40,034 nucleotides of DNA from JBKPNZ01 sp046732895. Lineage in GTDB: Bacteria > Actinomycetota > Thermoleophilia > Solirubrobacterales > 70-9. The stretch is taken from positions 1 through 40,034 of the forward strand of contig JBKPNZ010000022.1 of assembly GCA_046732895.1 (NCBI GenBank). The letters are read 5' to 3'. Shown here piece after piece: positions 39,467 through 40,034 of the stretch. The notes under the pieces were generated by a model that was given only the letters and a program-made list of their open reading frames with translations, was not told the origin of the DNA and ran no database searches. Both the position numbers and the translations under genes were made by a program. The first letter of the stretch is position 1; each line of letters starts with the position of its first letter.

Positions 39467-40034
39467 ATGAACGCTCCCGCGATCACCTCGGACGACCGCA
39501 CCCAGCTCCACCGCGCGCTGGAGCTCGCGCGTGGCGGAGCGGGCCAGGTCAGCCCCAACCCGCTCGTGGGCGCCGTCATCGTGCGCGACGGGGCAATCCT
39601 TGGCGAAGGCTTTCACGCTTCGCTCGGCGGGCCTCATGCAGAGCGCGCCGCGCTCGAGGATTGCGTCCGCCGCGGGCACGACCCAGCCGGCGCGACGTTG
39701 TACGTCTCGGTTGAGCCATGCGCCCACACTGGGCGCCAGCCCCCGTGCACGGAGGCAATCGTCGAGGCGGGCATTGCGCGGGTCGTGATCGGTAGCGATG
39801 ATCCCGACGAGCGGGCGAGCGGGCGCGGCCCGGGAATTCTCCGCGACGAGGGCATCGAGGTCGCGTTCGCCGACGGCGCCGAGGCGGCGGCGGCTCGCCT
39901 CGCCAACCAGGCCTTCCGCAAGCACGTCCGCACGGGCCTGCCGCACGTGATCCTCAAGTCGGCGATGTCCCTGGACGGGCGCACCGCGACCCCTTCGGGG
40001 GATTCGAAATGGATCTCCGGCGCCGCAAGTCGTG
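39467..40034 (+). CDS. ribD: riboflavin biosynthesis deaminase/reductase RibD (partial)
   Basis: Bifunctional enzyme of riboflavin synthesis, cut by the window end after 189 codons. The N-terminal deaminase domain is complete: PNPLVGAVIV (30-39), the zinc site HAE (His57, Glu59), and PCAHTGRQPPC with Cys85 and Cys94. The reductase domain begins with PHVILKSAMSLDGRTATPSGDS (about 158 onward). No stop is in the window, so the total length is unknown. The ATG at 39467 follows GGGGGAGG and a TACGAT hexamer. No FMN riboswitch fits in the short space upstream. Confidence 0.95.
   Translation, partial: MNAPAITSDDRTQLHRALELARGGAGQVSPNPLVGAVIVRDGAILGEGFHASLGGPHAERAALEDCVRRGHDPAGATLYVSVEPCAHTGRQPPCTEAIVEAGIARVVIGSDDPDERASGRGPGILRDEGIEVAFADGAEAAAARLANQAFRKHVRTGLPHVILKSAMSLDGRTATPSGDSKWISGAASR

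Overview
The window is about 40 kb of very GC-rich, gene-dense chromosome. It carries housekeeping genes throughout, and I see no insertion sequence, prophage, CRISPR array, tRNA or rRNA. The ftsQ-ftsZ pair, the Ku/LigD-polymerase repair pair, the ECF sigma factor with a beta-propeller partner, the DUF3352-like protein and the mostly leaderless first genes suggest an actinobacterium. A deep-branching Thermoleophilia/Solirubrobacterales-like lineage is my best guess, but this is inference from gene content, not a phylogeny.

Layout. 0-2.2 kb: cell division (ftsQ, ftsZ). 2.2-7.2 kb: a small YjbR-family gene on the minus strand and a complete glycine cleavage operon with split P-protein (gcvT-gcvH-gcvPA-gcvPB). 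7.3-9.2 kb (minus): non-homologous end joining (Ku, stand-alone LigD polymerase domain). 9.4-11.2 kb (minus): ECF sigma factor and a membrane-anchored propeller protein, likely its anti-sigma factor. 11.3-14.4 kb: FetA/FetB-type metal exporter and a DHA2 drug exporter. 14.4-19.9 kb: trpS, a large unknown membrane protein, scpA-scpB (condensin partners) and an RluB-type pseudouridine synthase. 19.9-25.4 kb: an aromatic amino acid block (aroH chorismate mutase, HisC-like aminotransferase, aroG DAHP synthase, tyrA, aroA). 25.6-31.7 kb: a cupin, cmk-der, a DUF3352-like protein, metK and a PH-domain membrane protein. 31.8-37.9 kb: priA and a translation-related operon (def-fmt-rsmB-zinc ribbon-rpe). 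37.9-40 kb: a flippase-like membrane protein (minus) and the start of ribD.

The most striking signal lies between the HisC-like gene and aroG. A 29-codon open frame at 21643-21732 ends in the residues YFWYWRF. It begins about three bases after the predicted start of a promoter at 21604-21632. Its stop codon touches the left arm of a perfect 11-bp stem (21731-21741 with 21775-21785). This is the architecture of a leader-peptide attenuator sensing Tyr, Phe and Trp in front of the first enzyme of the pathway. A second 12-codon frame with its own Shine-Dalgarno overlaps the aroG start, and an extra 29-codon frame with strong coding character lies just upstream of the promoter.

A second theme is gene expression style. 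Most genes that begin a transcription unit have a TANNNT-like hexamer ending 6-10 bases before the start codon and no Shine-Dalgarno, so their mRNAs should be leaderless or nearly so. Genes inside operons usually start within the stop codon of the preceding gene (ATGA or GTGA overlaps). Start choices below use this rule together with family lengths.
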